From NCBI GenBank assembly GCA_049999805.1, contig JBNGIO010006279.1, positions 1-62,532 on the forward strand: 62,532 nucleotides of DNA. Reading direction: 5' to 3'. Position 1 is the first letter of the stretch. The number at the start of each line of letters is the position of its first letter. Below, in pieces: positions 22,618-33,610 of this stretch. The translations under genes and the position numbers were made by a program. The notes below the pieces were generated by a model, which saw nothing but the letters and a program-made list of their open reading frames with translations, did no database searches and was not told the DNA's origin. The stretch comes from Folioceros fuciformis (taxonomy: Eukaryota > Anthocerotophyta > Anthocerotopsida > Anthocerotales).

Positions 22618-24093
22618 CTAGGGTTGGGCATCTTTGTTTGGCTTGAAAGTGATGAGCCCGACACATGGCAATCTAGGCGTGTTCGTCCTTGGCATCCCTT
22701 CCAACAATTCCCAAAACCGGTGGATATAGTCAAACATCACTATGTTAACGGAACGGGTGGCCACATTCCCGGTAAAGTAGATAGCGCGTTCATCGGCATC
22801 CAGAATGGTCCAATCTTTGGAGAACCGAGAGAAGAAGGGCCTTGCTGTGCGCACGCTGCGTAAGAGGTCATCTGGCATTTCCGATACGTGTTCCCATCTC
22901 GGTTCCTGGTGCTGGGTGAGCGAGTCATGGCCTACCAACTCCCAAACGCGCACAAAACTGACCATCGGTCTACCATGAAAGTCCGTCCTATACACTCTTT
23001 CGCCGCGTCTGAGGGTCCACGGTCTCCCAAATAAGTCCGTTATCTGTTCTACTTGGCTGCCTGTGACGATCGCGATCCCCAGTTTACCAAATACGTTCGC
23101 TATCCCTATTCTTTCGCTGCCTGTGCTGGCCGTCGGTGTAGCAATCAAGTCCTTCAAAAGTTTTCTTTCACTGCCTGTGACAACTACGAAGATCCTATCG
23201 CCACATCCAGCCAGCGTCATGCTTATAAACGGGCCTTCTATGTCCAGACTTTCAGAGGAAGCCTCGTGAATGAAGGTCCACTCCTGAGCTTCAAGATCGA
23301 ATCTCCAGATCTCCATGCTGTCGTAAACAGCACTTGTCGAGGACCTGGCTTTGAAGAGGCAGTATAATCTTCCTCCCGAGCAACACTTCCTGATGCTTAC
23401 AAGATCGTCCTCCCTCGGATTTACCAATGGAGGCCAAGAATTGCACGTCCTCCATCGTCCCCACCTCGAACGAAAAATAGCCAACCTCGGAGTCTCGATC
23501 CCGATGAAGAGCAAAACGCTGTATTCTTGGGCCGTGTTTGGGTCGTCCTCCGACTGAACCATCTTCAATAGTTTCAGTTGTGAATCATTTTCTTCCCAAA
23601 CAGGCAGACTTTTTCTTGTTTGTGGCGACAGCGGGTTAAGCACCTGGATGCGATGCCGGTACCTGTGAAACCTGTTTGACCCTGAAACCAGCTCACCTCG
23701 CCACAAAACCAAAAGCCCGTTATTCCCTGCCTCCAAAAGTTCGTACACGTCCCATGGACCAACGGCGGGCCACGCTGGTACACGCTTTGGCAACCATCTT
23801 GTGTGTAGCGGATTGTGGATTTGTAGTATTTCATCCCTGTCATAAATATGTCCTAGTCTTCTTGTGATCGGAGACCCCGTAGACAAGATATTGGTACACA
23901 TGACCAAGCAGGTACCAGTCTTCCGCACTTTGCACGAGCTACATGCCTCTCTCCAACGCTTACACACCAGCTCTGCGGATAGGAGGTGAGGATAGCGCAA
24001 ACACGGTAGAATGTGGGCGGAGAAAGCATCGAACATCCCGTAATTCAAATCTTGCAAGCAATTGTTCTCCACCAACTCGCCCTCACCATCCAT
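22618..24093 (-). CDS. F-box protein, copy 1 of a local family
   Basis: An intronless frame of 491 residues from ATG 24093, chosen because the two paralogues start at the equivalent place; the frame stays open for 99 more codons upstream. An F-box-like helix set lies at about residues 20-55 (FSAHILPCLRYPHLLSAELV, then CKRWREACSSCK), ending in the common CKRW motif. The rest (about 430 residues) is likely a beta-propeller or FBA/kelch-like substrate domain, with blocks such as MEIWRFDLEAQEWTFIHE and LAGCGDRIFVVV that occur in plant F-box kelch proteins. F-box proteins recruit targets to SCF E3 ubiquitin ligases via SKP1. The target is unknown. It lies next to a broken copy and shares flanking sequence with copies 2 and 3. 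Confidence 0.8.
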   Translation of the reverse strand: MDGEGELVENNCLQDLNYGMFDAFSAHILPCLRYPHLLSAELVCKRWREACSSCKVRKTGTCLVMCTNILSTGSPITRRLGHIYDRDEILQIHNPLHTRWLPKRVPAWPAVGPWDVYELLEAGNNGLLVLWRGELVSGSNRFHRYRHRIQVLNPLSPQTRKSLPVWEENDSQLKLLKMVQSEDDPNTAQEYSVLLFIGIETPRLAIFRSRWGRWRTCNSWPPLVNPREDDLVSIRKCCSGGRLYCLFKARSSTSAVYDSMEIWRFDLEAQEWTFIHEASSESLDIEGPFISMTLAGCGDRIFVVVTGSERKLLKDLIATPTASTGSERIGIANVFGKLGIAIVTGSQVEQITDLFGRPWTLRRGERVYRTDFHGRPMVSFVRVWELVGHDSLTQHQEPRWEHVSEMPDDLLRSVRTARPFFSRFSKDWTILDADERAIYFTGNVATRSVNIVMFDYIHRFWELLEGMPRTNTPRLPCVGLITFKPNKDAQP

Positions 24094-24520
24094 CGTGCCG
24101 ATGCACGCTGAAAATGTCGCCAGACCGTATCGAATTGTAACAAACCCTTTTCTCTGTCTGCCGAAGACCTTGTGTAGGCGGAGTACAGTGTTACATACAC
24201 CGTTCCCAGTCTCGCCCGGTCCCTCTCCAGGAGAATAGAGATCAGGTAGGAGAAACCACAGGCAAAGTATCCGTTCCAGCCATGGCTGCTTTGGCGTTCC
24301 ACCTTCTTCAACGTGAGATTCAACGATCAGGTGACACTGCAGGCAGTCAGCATGTATCTTGCAATTGTATGTGAGAAATATCAGCAGCACGCTGAATCAG
24401 GCCACCCACTTCTCGTTCCAGGACAATGGAGATCGAGGAGTGGAAACGACAGCAAAATGTCTTTCCCAGCCCTGGTTTCTTGGGCTTTCTACCTTCTTCG
24501 CATTCGGGGTGAGGGGAGGT
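24094..24520. repeat. Duplicated 5' flank of F-box copy 1
   Basis: This stretch matches the 5' flanks at 31158-31575 and 38639-39030, including GGTGACACTG.AGGCAGTCAGC and the block around GTCTTTCCCAGCC. The match stops at about 24520, so this block lacks the 94-bp tandem units found upstream of copies 2 and 3. Confidence 0.75.
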
Positions 24521-24890
24521 TACTAGTACGACAAATTCGTGGAATTCTATCTACGAAGGAGAAATTGAAGCTAGGCACACACCACATAATAAGTCCTACA
24601 CATGATACAACTTCACGGGCCCCGTCAGAAGTCCGGCACAATAAATTAATTCAAAAGCTGGGCACCTCAAAACTCATTAAAATTCATACTGGGTTTCAAG
24701 AGATAAAATTCATATATGCCACTCACAGAAATCATTGCATATGGTGTGAAAACTAAGGATTAATGGAGACTAGCATATATGAAGCTTCCAATGCATGTTA
24801 TATTTTTTATCAAATAGCATTAGGTTTTATGAAATTTAGGGTAGCTTTTATTGTGTTAGTTGCTCTTTGTTGAACTAGTGAATTGCATCA

Positions 24891-24990
24891 NNNNNNNNNN
24901 NNNNNNNNNNNNNNNNNNNNNNNNNNNNNNNNNNNNNNNNNNNNNNNNNNNNNNNNNNNNNNNNNNNNNNNNNNNNNNNNNNNNNNNNNN
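24891..24990. other. Assembly gap, 100 N
   Basis: A run of exactly 100 N, a conventional placeholder for a gap of unknown size. Confidence 0.99.
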
Positions 24991-25009
24991 CCACACAGTA
25001 GTGCAAAGT

Positions 25010-25155
25010 AGTCTACACTGATCTTCTATGACATTGCTCAAAAGAATTGCTCAAAAGCCTATTGTTGCATGTTTTTTCCACAAAATATTCTCTTTTCATG
25101 TTCTAGAAATAATTTTGTCACAACGCACAAATAATGAAAAGGATAGTAGTGACCT
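25010..25155. repeat. Dispersed repeat, copy A
   Basis: The sequence from ACTGATCTTCTATGACATTG to TAGTAGTGACC is a diverged copy of 35301-35430. Each copy starts within 20 bp of the right edge of a 100-N gap, suggesting that this repeat caused both gaps. Confidence 0.65.
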
Positions 25156-27600
25156 AATGTTGAGGTTATTTTGAAAACCATGGGTTAATCTAACTTGATT
25201 AATATATATATCTTTAGGATTTAATTAACTCAATATTATATAAAAAACATAATTTTGTACACATTATTAATTAAAGTTCTTTTGTTGCATTGCATTATGC
25301 GCTCCTGGCTTAAGAAAGTCTAGAATATTTGTATAACTTGACAAGGTATTATAACTATTAATGCTTTGTGTGTTCTACTGCCAAAGTCATTGACATCTAG
25401 TCTACCTTTATGCTAGCAAATGCACAGCTAGTAATTTAGTGAGTTTAGCATCGCACACCATCCACCTTAGGTGAACGGAGTTCCTTTAAATTACTGACCT
25501 GCATAACATATGTCAATAATCTGCAATTTGGCTGGCTACTACTAGTTCAAAATTACTACAAGGTCTGTGCCTAACGGTTGGATTCTGCCAAATCAAGTAT
25601 TGAAAGATTTTTTTTGGCTTTTTTTCATGGCATATATCCATGATTCATGTTGTTTCATGTGGACGATACCGAAATAAATTGAACATTCAAGATGCACTTC
25701 GTATTCATCATGTTCACCAAGAAACCATGCGAAATTGCAGGTTGGGAACAAGAAGCTTCCTTGATACTATCCAGTTCCATGGTTGGACTGCTGTTCCTGG
25801 CTACAGCCACATGCTATAATAAATTCCAAAATCGGCACTACTAGAAGTTGGTAAATGTGAGGGGCTTTTTGGGTTTCAATCAATTATGCATGATTGCGCT
25901 GGTATGCCGCCGCATAGCCGTAGTGCGTGTGCCGGTCTACCAATGCACACACCCATTCAGTGCGCCGGCCAGCTGGTGGACACCCACACAGAGTTCGGGG
26001 GAAGTCTGGCACATGCGTTCGTGGGGGTGCACGGGTAGGTCGGCGCATCCCTAGTCGGAGTGCACCGGTCTACCAATGCACCCCCATAGGATCTGCGACA
26101 ATTGGCTGGAGCACTATTAGAAAAGGCATTCATACTCAGCACTGGCAAACCAAGGGATGCACTTACGGATCACCAACCAAAGCTCTCTACAAACAATGTT
26201 CGAACATGGACATATGACAAGGGTGTGGGGTATACATCAAAGTACTTGGCCAATATGATCTCAATATCTACCAGTTGGTCATCGATTCCATGTAGAGGAT
26301 TTTCTTGATCTCATTTAAGCACATACAAGCTCTGTCTTATAAGGTTTCGAGTGCGAGCATGAAGTTATTTTTGACAGTTCAAATCCATATGCTAAAATAA
26401 AAGTGTCCTTAATAGATAGTGTGTCAATATGCTTCCGAAGTCTTCTGCTTGGCCATCGTATCCGTCCTCGCCTAGAACCCTTGCAAGGATCTTCATTTGG
26501 CAATATCATCTCCTCTTTGTATTGACCTTCAAATGCATTTGAACATTTGGTGACCCACCAATGGACTTTGACAATTGGGATGTCACTATCCTTATCTACA
26601 TCCAACACTTAAGCAGTCCAAAAAGGTCTATTGTCTTCGTCTGTCTCGCATGTGACAACAATCATGTGTCCTACTTCTATCTATAATACATCTCCATTCA
26701 AGGTGTTGTGGTCGTCGCGTACATGAGCCTCTCTTCCATGCGCGAACACATACATGTCTTTTCTTGGAGCTTCACATGTCCGTGGTGTTGTGCCACACAA
26801 AATCTAGTCTTTCAGCATCTAAATCTTTGGACCTTAAGACTATTTAGTCATGCTATACTTTATATGTATATACTTAGCATAAATTTATATGGGGTGGCTA
26901 GCCCCTACATTGATATACGCATATATTCTACAATAGTGCACATTAGATGCCTCCCCTTGTGTGCTTTCTCTTCTTTGTGCACACCAAGGCTACTGGTGAT
27001 TATTCCACTCTTTGGTGGCTCACTTCACATAAGATTGATGAAAGGAGCAACTTCTCTATTCCCTTTACTTTGATGTAAGTGGGTGATCACAACTAATAAT
27101 ATATAGATGCCTCGCCTTGTGTGCTTCCTCTTTGTTCGTGCACACGAAGGCTATTGGTCATTTTTCCACTCATTTCACTTGATAAGTTTCTTGATGTCAA
27201 TCCGACGATCTTTTGTATCACAACATTGCAACTTTCTTACCCATAAAGAGACATTGAAGTGCACGGTCGCAACACTCAAAGCTTGATTCAATTGTTCAGT
27301 TCACTGTGCACTTTGTGATCACAGTTCTTTTATCAAGAATGCTTTGATTATTCCTTGATCTCAAGATTATTAGCGAACTATCAAAAGAATGCTTGTCCAT
27401 TCTTTCCAAACCCTTATATCCTAGCAACTTCCGTTGCCAACTGCTTCGCAAAACACCCTCAACTACCAAAAATTGCATGCAAAGTTAACTACTAGAGTAA
27501 CTATGTCTACCCGCTACCCTTTTGCGATAACTTTTCATGTATTGATCATCTTGCTAGTCAAAATGCTTCGTCATTATCCTCTCGGTGTGCTTGTTTTCTT

Positions 27601-29280
27601 GAGTTTGTTAACCAACTAGATATTGTCCTGCACAACAAGTTCACAGGGACGTGCTGCTCTACTAGACTTTCTAAGTCTTGACAAGGGCCACAGTCCACAT
27701 TTGTAGGACCAACATATTCTTGTGAGTTCAAAGAGAAAGATAAATTTGACACAAAACCAATTCATTTCGAGAGCTGGAAGCACGTATGAGAGCTAACCTG
27801 GATGCTCGTGATGTTCTCGAGTATGTAGAAGGCACCATTGCCAATCCATTTCTTTTACCAGCTATGACTGCAATACAACCCTATGCCGATGACAAGGCAA
27901 AATGGAAGAAAGGTAACAAGGTTGCATGTGCCATCCTGCGGTCAGGCTTGGATAAGACCACAGTCACTGAGGTTGACTCTCTTCAGTCAATAGAATCTGT
28001 ATGGAAACACCTACATGACACGTATCAAGTTAAGAACGTCTGTACCATGATGAATGTAGGCAATGATTTTCACAATTCAAGATTGAAGGAGGGGGAACCA
28101 GTTGGTGCTCATGTCACTAAGTTGAGGTACCTACGGGCACATCTTGCCACGTTAGGTACCAAAAATAACTGAAGTGGAGATGATAGCAAAGCTATTGTCC
28201 AACCTACCTTCATCCTACCAAACATTCATATCCACCCAAAATGCCACCTTGCGTGATGCTTACGCAGCAACAGGAAGCGGTCAACCTTCTACTTTAAATC
28301 TAAATGAGATAATTAAGGCACTCCTGCAAGAGGAGTGAAGCTGTCACCGTTCTCATTTTAGTTCACGGCTGCATGGTGAGAAAATTTTAATAGCTGCAAA
28401 AGATAAGAATCAATGGAAAGGGAAGGATAAAAGTATGAAGACTAACTCGAATTCTTCTAGTATCTATTCCTCACAACTAAGCGTACAGGCAATTGCAATT
28501 GGTGCCAAATCCCTAGGCACTGGGAACGTGATTGTAGAAAGAAGAAGGCTGGAGAGCCAAAAAATGATGCAAGATCAGAGGCTCATGTTTCATCAAAGGA
28601 AACAAAATCTAAGAATGGACAACAACAACCTCATAGCAACAGTTCTGTACTTACAATTTGCTTGAACTCGACCACAGAGAACAATCAACACTGGTTCATT
28701 GATTCGGGAGCTACTGCTCATGTATGCAACAACTGATCGATGTTTTCCTCCTTCCACAAACAGCAGACTCCTCAATCAATATTTGTGGGTGATTCGCGAG
28801 GCATTGAGGTAAAAGGGACAAGTGTAGTTGACATACCTCTCCTTGATGGGTCAACCTTGCATCTTCAGGATGTCTCGTTTGTCCCAACCATGAGTAGAAA
28901 TTTGTTGTCCATTAGAGCCATTGCTTAGAGTAACCTATATGGTTTTCATTTTGAAGATAGGAAATGCTACTTGTATCTTCTTACATGTCCAGAGAGCCCC
29001 TTGCCAAGGCTGTCTTAGTACATGATTTGTATCAGCTGGTCACAGTGTCTAAGTCACGTACTAGAGCTGTACTTGCTGCTTACAACTTGAAGGCTAATCT
29101 TTGGCATGCTAGGTTGGCCCATAATAACAAGTCAAAGTTGGATCTTATGTCTAACTCCACTTTCTATAGATACTAGAGCTCTACTTGCTGCTTACAACTT
29201 GAAGGCTAATCTTTGGCATGCTAGGTTGGCCCATGATAATAAGTCAAAGTTGGATCTTATGTCTTAACTTCACTTTCTAT
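27601..29280 (+). pseudogene. Decayed copia gag / protease / pre-integrase remnant
   Basis: Fragments in shifting frames follow the order of a copia polyprotein. A gag-like (UBN2) segment lies at 27786-28172 (WKKGNKVACAILRSGLDK, IESVWKHLHDTYQVK). A zinc-knuckle-like CNWCQIPRHWERDC is at about 28494-28540, and a protease start, WFIDSGATAHV, is at about 28690-28725, followed by VPTMSRNLLSI. A pre-integrase motif LWHARLAHNNKSKLDLMSN is at about 29095. Frameshifts and stops separate all parts, and integrase, RT and RNase H are absent. No LTRs could be delimited. Confidence 0.75.
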
Positions 29281-29283
29281 AGA
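29060..29283 (+). repeat. 112-bp tandem duplication inside the copia remnant
   Basis: The segment starting ACTAGAGCT at 29060 recurs at 29172 with a 112-bp period and few differences. It includes the HARLAHNNKS coding block twice. The second copy ends where the duplicated F-box block begins. Confidence 0.85.
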
Positions 29284-29678
29284 GTAATTTTAAGACTACC
29301 GATTAAAAGAGTTTTTTCCTCACTAGAATTTTCAGTATTTTTTATGAAAATTCTTAATATTTCTATTCTAACTAGATCTACAATTGACCTCGGTGCATGG
29401 AAACCCTTGCTTAAATAAGTAAAATTTAAAATAAATATTTCAGCAAAATTTAAAATAAATTATATGCATATTTATGTAGAAAAAACCTAAACTCTATAAA
29501 ATGGTTGTTTTCTTTTGAATTATTCGACATAGAAACAATACCTCTAAGCACAAAACGGTATGAGGAGAAACTCTTTATTTCACACACTTTTAAATGTATA
29601 TGCTTTCTTGGAGCCGCATAATTGGTAGTAAACAAACTTCATGATCTGGATATCAAAGCTTGACGGATTCCGAGAGCT

Positions 29679-31157
29679 CTATGGTTGGACATCTTTGTTT
29701 GGCTTGAAAGTGAGGAGCCCAAGATATGACCATGGAGACATGTCCCTCGTCGGGGTCTCTTCCAACAATTCCCAAACCTGGTGGATATAGTCAAACATCA
29801 CTATGTTTTGAGAAGGGATGGACTCATCTCCGCTGAAATAGATCGCGAGTTCATCAGCATCCAGAATGGTCAGGTCTTTGTAGAATCGAGCGTGGAAGGA
29901 TCTTGAAGCGCGCAGGCTGCCTAGAAGCTCTTGTGGCATATCCGACATCCGTTCCCATCTCGGCTGCTGGTGCTGGGTGGGCGAGTTATGCCCTACCAAC
30001 TCCAAAACTCGCATAAGAGTGATTATCGGTCTACCAACTGAGTCCGTCTTATACACTTTTTCGGTGCGTCCGAGGGCCCACGGACTCCCATGTGTGTCCA
30101 TTATCTGCACTCTTTGGCTGCGTGTGATGATCGCGAACCCCCTTCTACGAAATATGTCCGATATCCACATTGTTTCGCTGCCTGTGCTGGCCGTCGATGG
30201 AGCAACGAAGTCCGTCACAAGTTTTCTTTCGCTGGCTGTCACAACTAGGAAGATCCTGTCGCTACATCCAGCCAGCGTCATGCTTAAGAACTGGCCTTCT
30301 ATGTCCAGACTTTCACAGGAAACTTCGTCAATGAAGGTCCACTCCTGAGCTTCAAGGTCGAATCTCCAGATCTCCATGCTGGGGCCACCAACAGATATCG
30401 CGTCTTTGCCTCTGAAGAGGCAATATAATCTTCCTCCGGAGCAACACTTCCTGATGCTTTCAATACCGTTCCACCTCCGATTTGCCAATGGGGGCCAAGA
30501 ATCGCACGTCCTCCATTCTCCCCACCTAGAACGAAAAATGACCAGCCTCGGAGTCAAGGTCCCGATGAAGAGCAGAATGCTGTATTCTCGGGCTACGTGG
30601 CGGTTGTCCTCCGACTGAACCATCTTGAATAGGGTCAGTTGTGAATCATTGTCTTCCCAAACAGGCAGACTTCTTCTTGTTGATGGCGACAGCGGGTTAA
30701 GCACCTCCATGTGGTGCCGGTACCGGTGGAACCTGTTTTGCTCTAAAACCAGCTGGCCTCTCCACAAAACCACAAGCCCGTTATTCCCTGCTTCCAACAG
30801 GTTGTAGGTGTCCGATTGACTAACAGGTGGCCACGCTGGTACACGCTGTCGCAACCATCTTGTGTGTAGAGGATTGTGGATTTGTAGTACTTCATCCCTG
30901 CCATAAATATGTCCTGCTCTTACTGTCCTCAAAAGTATCGCAGACAACAAACTGGAATACTTGACCAAGCAGGTACCAGTCGTCCGCACTTTACACGAGC
31001 TACATGCCTCTCGCCAACGCTTACACACCAGTTCTGCGGATAGGAGGTGGGAATAGCGCAAACACGGTAGAACGTGTTCGGAGAAAGCATCGAACATCCC
31101 GTAATTCAAATCTTGCAAGCAATTATCCTCCACCAACTCGCCCCCACCATCCATCAT
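29679..31157 (-). CDS. F-box protein, copy 2
   Basis: An intact 492-residue frame starting MMDGGGELVEDNCLQDLNYG. The F-box-like region keeps LPCLRYSHLLSAELVCKRW at about residues 30-48. The C-terminal part is collinear with copies 1 and 3: WRGQLVLEQNRFHRYRH, SIRKCCSGGRLYCLF, MEIWRFDLEAQEWTFIDE, and a shared ending LLTFKPNKDVQP. Differences from the other copies are scattered substitutions with no stops or frameshifts, which suggests that coding function was kept after duplication. It would act as an SCF adaptor; the substrate is unknown. Confidence 0.8.
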   Translation of the reverse strand: MMDGGGELVEDNCLQDLNYGMFDAFSEHVLPCLRYSHLLSAELVCKRWREACSSCKVRTTGTCLVKYSSLLSAILLRTVRAGHIYGRDEVLQIHNPLHTRWLRQRVPAWPPVSQSDTYNLLEAGNNGLVVLWRGQLVLEQNRFHRYRHHMEVLNPLSPSTRRSLPVWEDNDSQLTLFKMVQSEDNRHVAREYSILLFIGTLTPRLVIFRSRWGEWRTCDSWPPLANRRWNGIESIRKCCSGGRLYCLFRGKDAISVGGPSMEIWRFDLEAQEWTFIDEVSCESLDIEGQFLSMTLAGCSDRIFLVVTASERKLVTDFVAPSTASTGSETMWISDIFRRRGFAIITRSQRVQIMDTHGSPWALGRTEKVYKTDSVGRPIITLMRVLELVGHNSPTQHQQPRWERMSDMPQELLGSLRASRSFHARFYKDLTILDADELAIYFSGDESIPSQNIVMFDYIHQVWELLEETPTRDMSPWSYLGLLTFKPNKDVQP

Positions 31158-32113
31158 GCCGGTGCACGCTGAAAATGTCGGCAGACCGTATCAAGTTGTA
31201 ACAAACCCTTTTCTCTGTCTGCCGAAGACCTTTTGCAGGCGGAATACAGTGTTACATACATCGTTCCCAGTCTCGCCCGGTCCCTCTCCAGGAGAATAGG
31301 GATCAGGCAGGAGAAACGACAGGCGAAGTATCCGTTCCAGCGGTGGTTGCTTTGGCGTTCCACCTTCTTCAGGGTGAGATTCCGATCAGGTGACACTGAA
31401 GGCAGTCAGCATGTATCTTGCACTTGTATGCGAGAAATATCAGCAGCACGCTTCAGGCCACCCGACTTCTCGTTCCAGGACAATGGAGATCGAGGAGTGG
31501 AAACGACACGCAAAATGTCTTTCCCAGCCTTGGTTTCTTCGGCGTTCCACCTTCTTCGAATTCGGGGTGAGTGGAGGTAGTCAGCATGTAGCTTGCACTC
31601 ATCTGATAAATATCAAAAGCACGTCTTACGCCACACGACCTCTGGTACCCTTTCTCACATTAGGGCACAAACACACGAGCTGAGTGAGAATCCTGAGAAG
31701 GGATATCTCCGTATCCCGGCTTGTCCCACTGTCTCTGAGGACGGGGCGAGGCGGGGCGGATCATGAAGATCGATGTCGCAACAAGAACTGTGCTGATTAG
31801 AGGCAAGGCCATAGCATCTGTTATCTGCTCTACATGTTGCGTTCCAGTCACCTTTGAAATGCGGAGGGCAATCTGCTGTAAAAGCTCCCCTATTATCCAT
31901 CGTGAGGTGGCATTGATAACTGATCACTGCCCGACGTCGTCTGTGATCACTGAAGCCACCCAAGCCTGCATCAGATGCTGATTTCCTTTCCGGCACGGCT
32001 ATGATTCAGCACACTGTCAGTCGCTTGTTCATGAGTTCTTGAAATGACTCACTACCAACCTGGATTTGATGGCGTTTTAAGGCTGTAGACACTGTTTCAA
32101 GAAAAGCTAGCAC

Positions 32114-32395
32114 AGTTGGGAAGCAATTGTTCTGGCGGAGGAAACTCTGTGACAAGAAAAAGCTCTGGACATCATCTCCAGAACAAAAGGCCTGTGCTTC
32201 AGGGCATAGTTGGGAAGCATTTGTTCGGGCGGAGGGAACTGGGAGACAAGAAAAAGCTCTGGACATCGTCTCCAGAACAAGAGGCTTGTACTTCAGGGCA
32301 TAGTTGGGAAGTATTTGTTCTGGCGGAGGAAACTGGGAGACGAGAAAAAGCTCTGGACATCGTAAACAGAACAACAGGTCTGTGCTTCAGGGGAC
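32114..32395. repeat. 94-bp tandem array, 3 units (block 2)
   Basis: Units begin AGTTGGGAAG at 32114, 32208 and 32302, a strict 94-bp period. Each unit contains AAAAGCTCTGGACATC and a GTCTCCAGAACAA-like segment. There are two units in block 3 and one in the fragment at about 49070. Confidence 0.9.
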
Positions 32396-32702
32396 CTCAA
32401 CTGATACCCCAGCAGAGTAACTGTGTCTGTCCCTGCCATCGCGCTCATCCATGTCAACACTGAAACGCATCCAGAAATCCGCGTCATTTCCTAGTCGCAT
32501 AGCGGGGAGTATGCAAACCTTATGGTCAGACTGCAAGCGACGAAGCTGAAAGCTGAGGCCAACAACAAAGCCAGAGCGCAAGACGAAGTCTGAAGGTCCT
32601 GTGAGTCATCTGGTGTATTTCATACGCCCGTACATTGTCACGGAATGAACGTCCATCGTTCAGGTTCAGATTTGCGAGTGTTTAAGTGTTATCATTGGTT
32701 AT

Positions 32703-33462
32703 GTGGGATACTGGTTACGTTGTTAGCCGGGGTACGCCTCTGAAGATACCTATACCTGTAAAAGGGCGGACATCTACCAGGCATATTCCATTCCACAGGT
32801 CCGTGATGGGCTATGCCCCCTACACAGACTAGCAATCAGTGCTCCTAAATGCATAAGGTTCCAGATCAGTGATATGTTACTTGATTGCCTTCCTGCACTT
32901 GTGATGTTGTGGCTAGGAACTTGTGGTGGGATTGGTATGGTAGGACGCCTTCAGTTGTTGACGTTGCATCACTCCCTCGATCTTTCAAGTCCCGTATCCA
33001 TAATGCAGTATCACGTGGTGCGCAGGAAGCAGAACGCACACCTCGTTGAGTCAACGAAACACAAGNNNNNNNNNNTGCGCAGGAAGCAGAACGCACACCT
33101 CGTTGAGTCAACGAAACACAAGGCTACTAGACTGACTCCAAAGCACAATCCATAGATGGAGATTACAGCTGATGGTACGACAAGATCTAGCAGCAGAGAC
33201 AGGCGTATAGGCCCTCTGCTTGACTATGGCTACGAAGGCCAAGGCTTTATACCACATTCTTGCTAGTCTAGATATTCCACTGTTAGTCTAGATATTCCAC
33301 TGTAAAGCTCCAGAAACCCCTTTCTTCCTCTCAATACAAAATATCTTATTGTCTACTCTTTGTGGCTCCTAAGGTCTTCCCTCCTAATTCGTCTTACATC
33401 ACTGGATGGGCATCCTTCGTCCTTCCCTTGATGGCTTTTCCCCTCAGTCACCTGCTCAGCTG
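32703..33462. other. Unassigned region with a small gap
   Basis: No gene is recognised. It contains a 10-N gap with identical flanks (listed separately) and a 20-bp tandem pair (TAGTCTAGATATTCCACTGT) at about 33265-33302. Confidence 0.4.
33019..33122. other. 10-N gap flanked by identical 47-bp copies
   Basis: Positions 33019-33065 and 33076-33122 carry the same 47 bases, separated by 10 N. This looks like two contigs that overlap but were joined without merging, so the duplication is probably an assembly artefact. Confidence 0.85.
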
Positions 33463-33610
33463 TCACATCAGGAGCCTCTACACTTAAGAGTTACATACGC
33501 CTTGTCTGCTAGGGTCCCAATGTCGCAATATATGCCACACTTTGGCCTGGCTGCTTCCATTCTCTTATAGATGATGTTCGAGCCACATAAATGCTTTGCA
33601 AACTTCATTA
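33463..33610 (-). pseudogene. Remnant resembling the 3' end of the PPR gene
   Basis: The stretch with TGTCGCAATATATGCCACACT and ACATAAATGCTTT parallels the 3' coding end of the PPR gene near 49535-49612 in order and spacing. It also matches 48062-48200, where the same sequence runs into F-box 3' flank. It is too short and diverged to code. Confidence 0.45.

Larger units (their letters stand above)
24521..27600. other. AT-rich region without a supported gene
   Basis: Contains an assembly gap and a dispersed repeat (listed separately), a pair of diverged direct copies at about 26944-27030 and 27104-27185 (TAGATGCCTC.CCTTGTGTGC and following), and an orphan 97-codon minus-strand frame at 26315-26608 (VDKDSDIPIVKVHWWVTKCS). 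The orphan frame might be transposon derived, but I cannot place it. Confidence 0.4.
29281..32702. repeat. Segmental duplication block 2 (contains F-box copy 2)
   Basis: This 3.4-kb block matches 36756-39943 end to end. The left edges share GAGTAATTTTAAGAC and the right edges share GGTTCAGATTTGCGAGTGTTT, and similarity stops just beyond both. The block includes about 400 bp of AT-rich 3' flank, the F-box gene, and 1.5 kb of 5' flank with a 94-bp tandem array. Confidence 0.8.

Noticed and set aside
26315-26608. 97-codon minus-strand frame
   Set aside because: Possibly transposon derived (VDKDSDIPIVKVHWWVTKCS) but no flanking domain or termini; kept only as a note.
32114-32395. CRISPR-like array
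   Set aside because: The 94-bp units are contiguous, without unique spacers, and the context is a plant nuclear genome.
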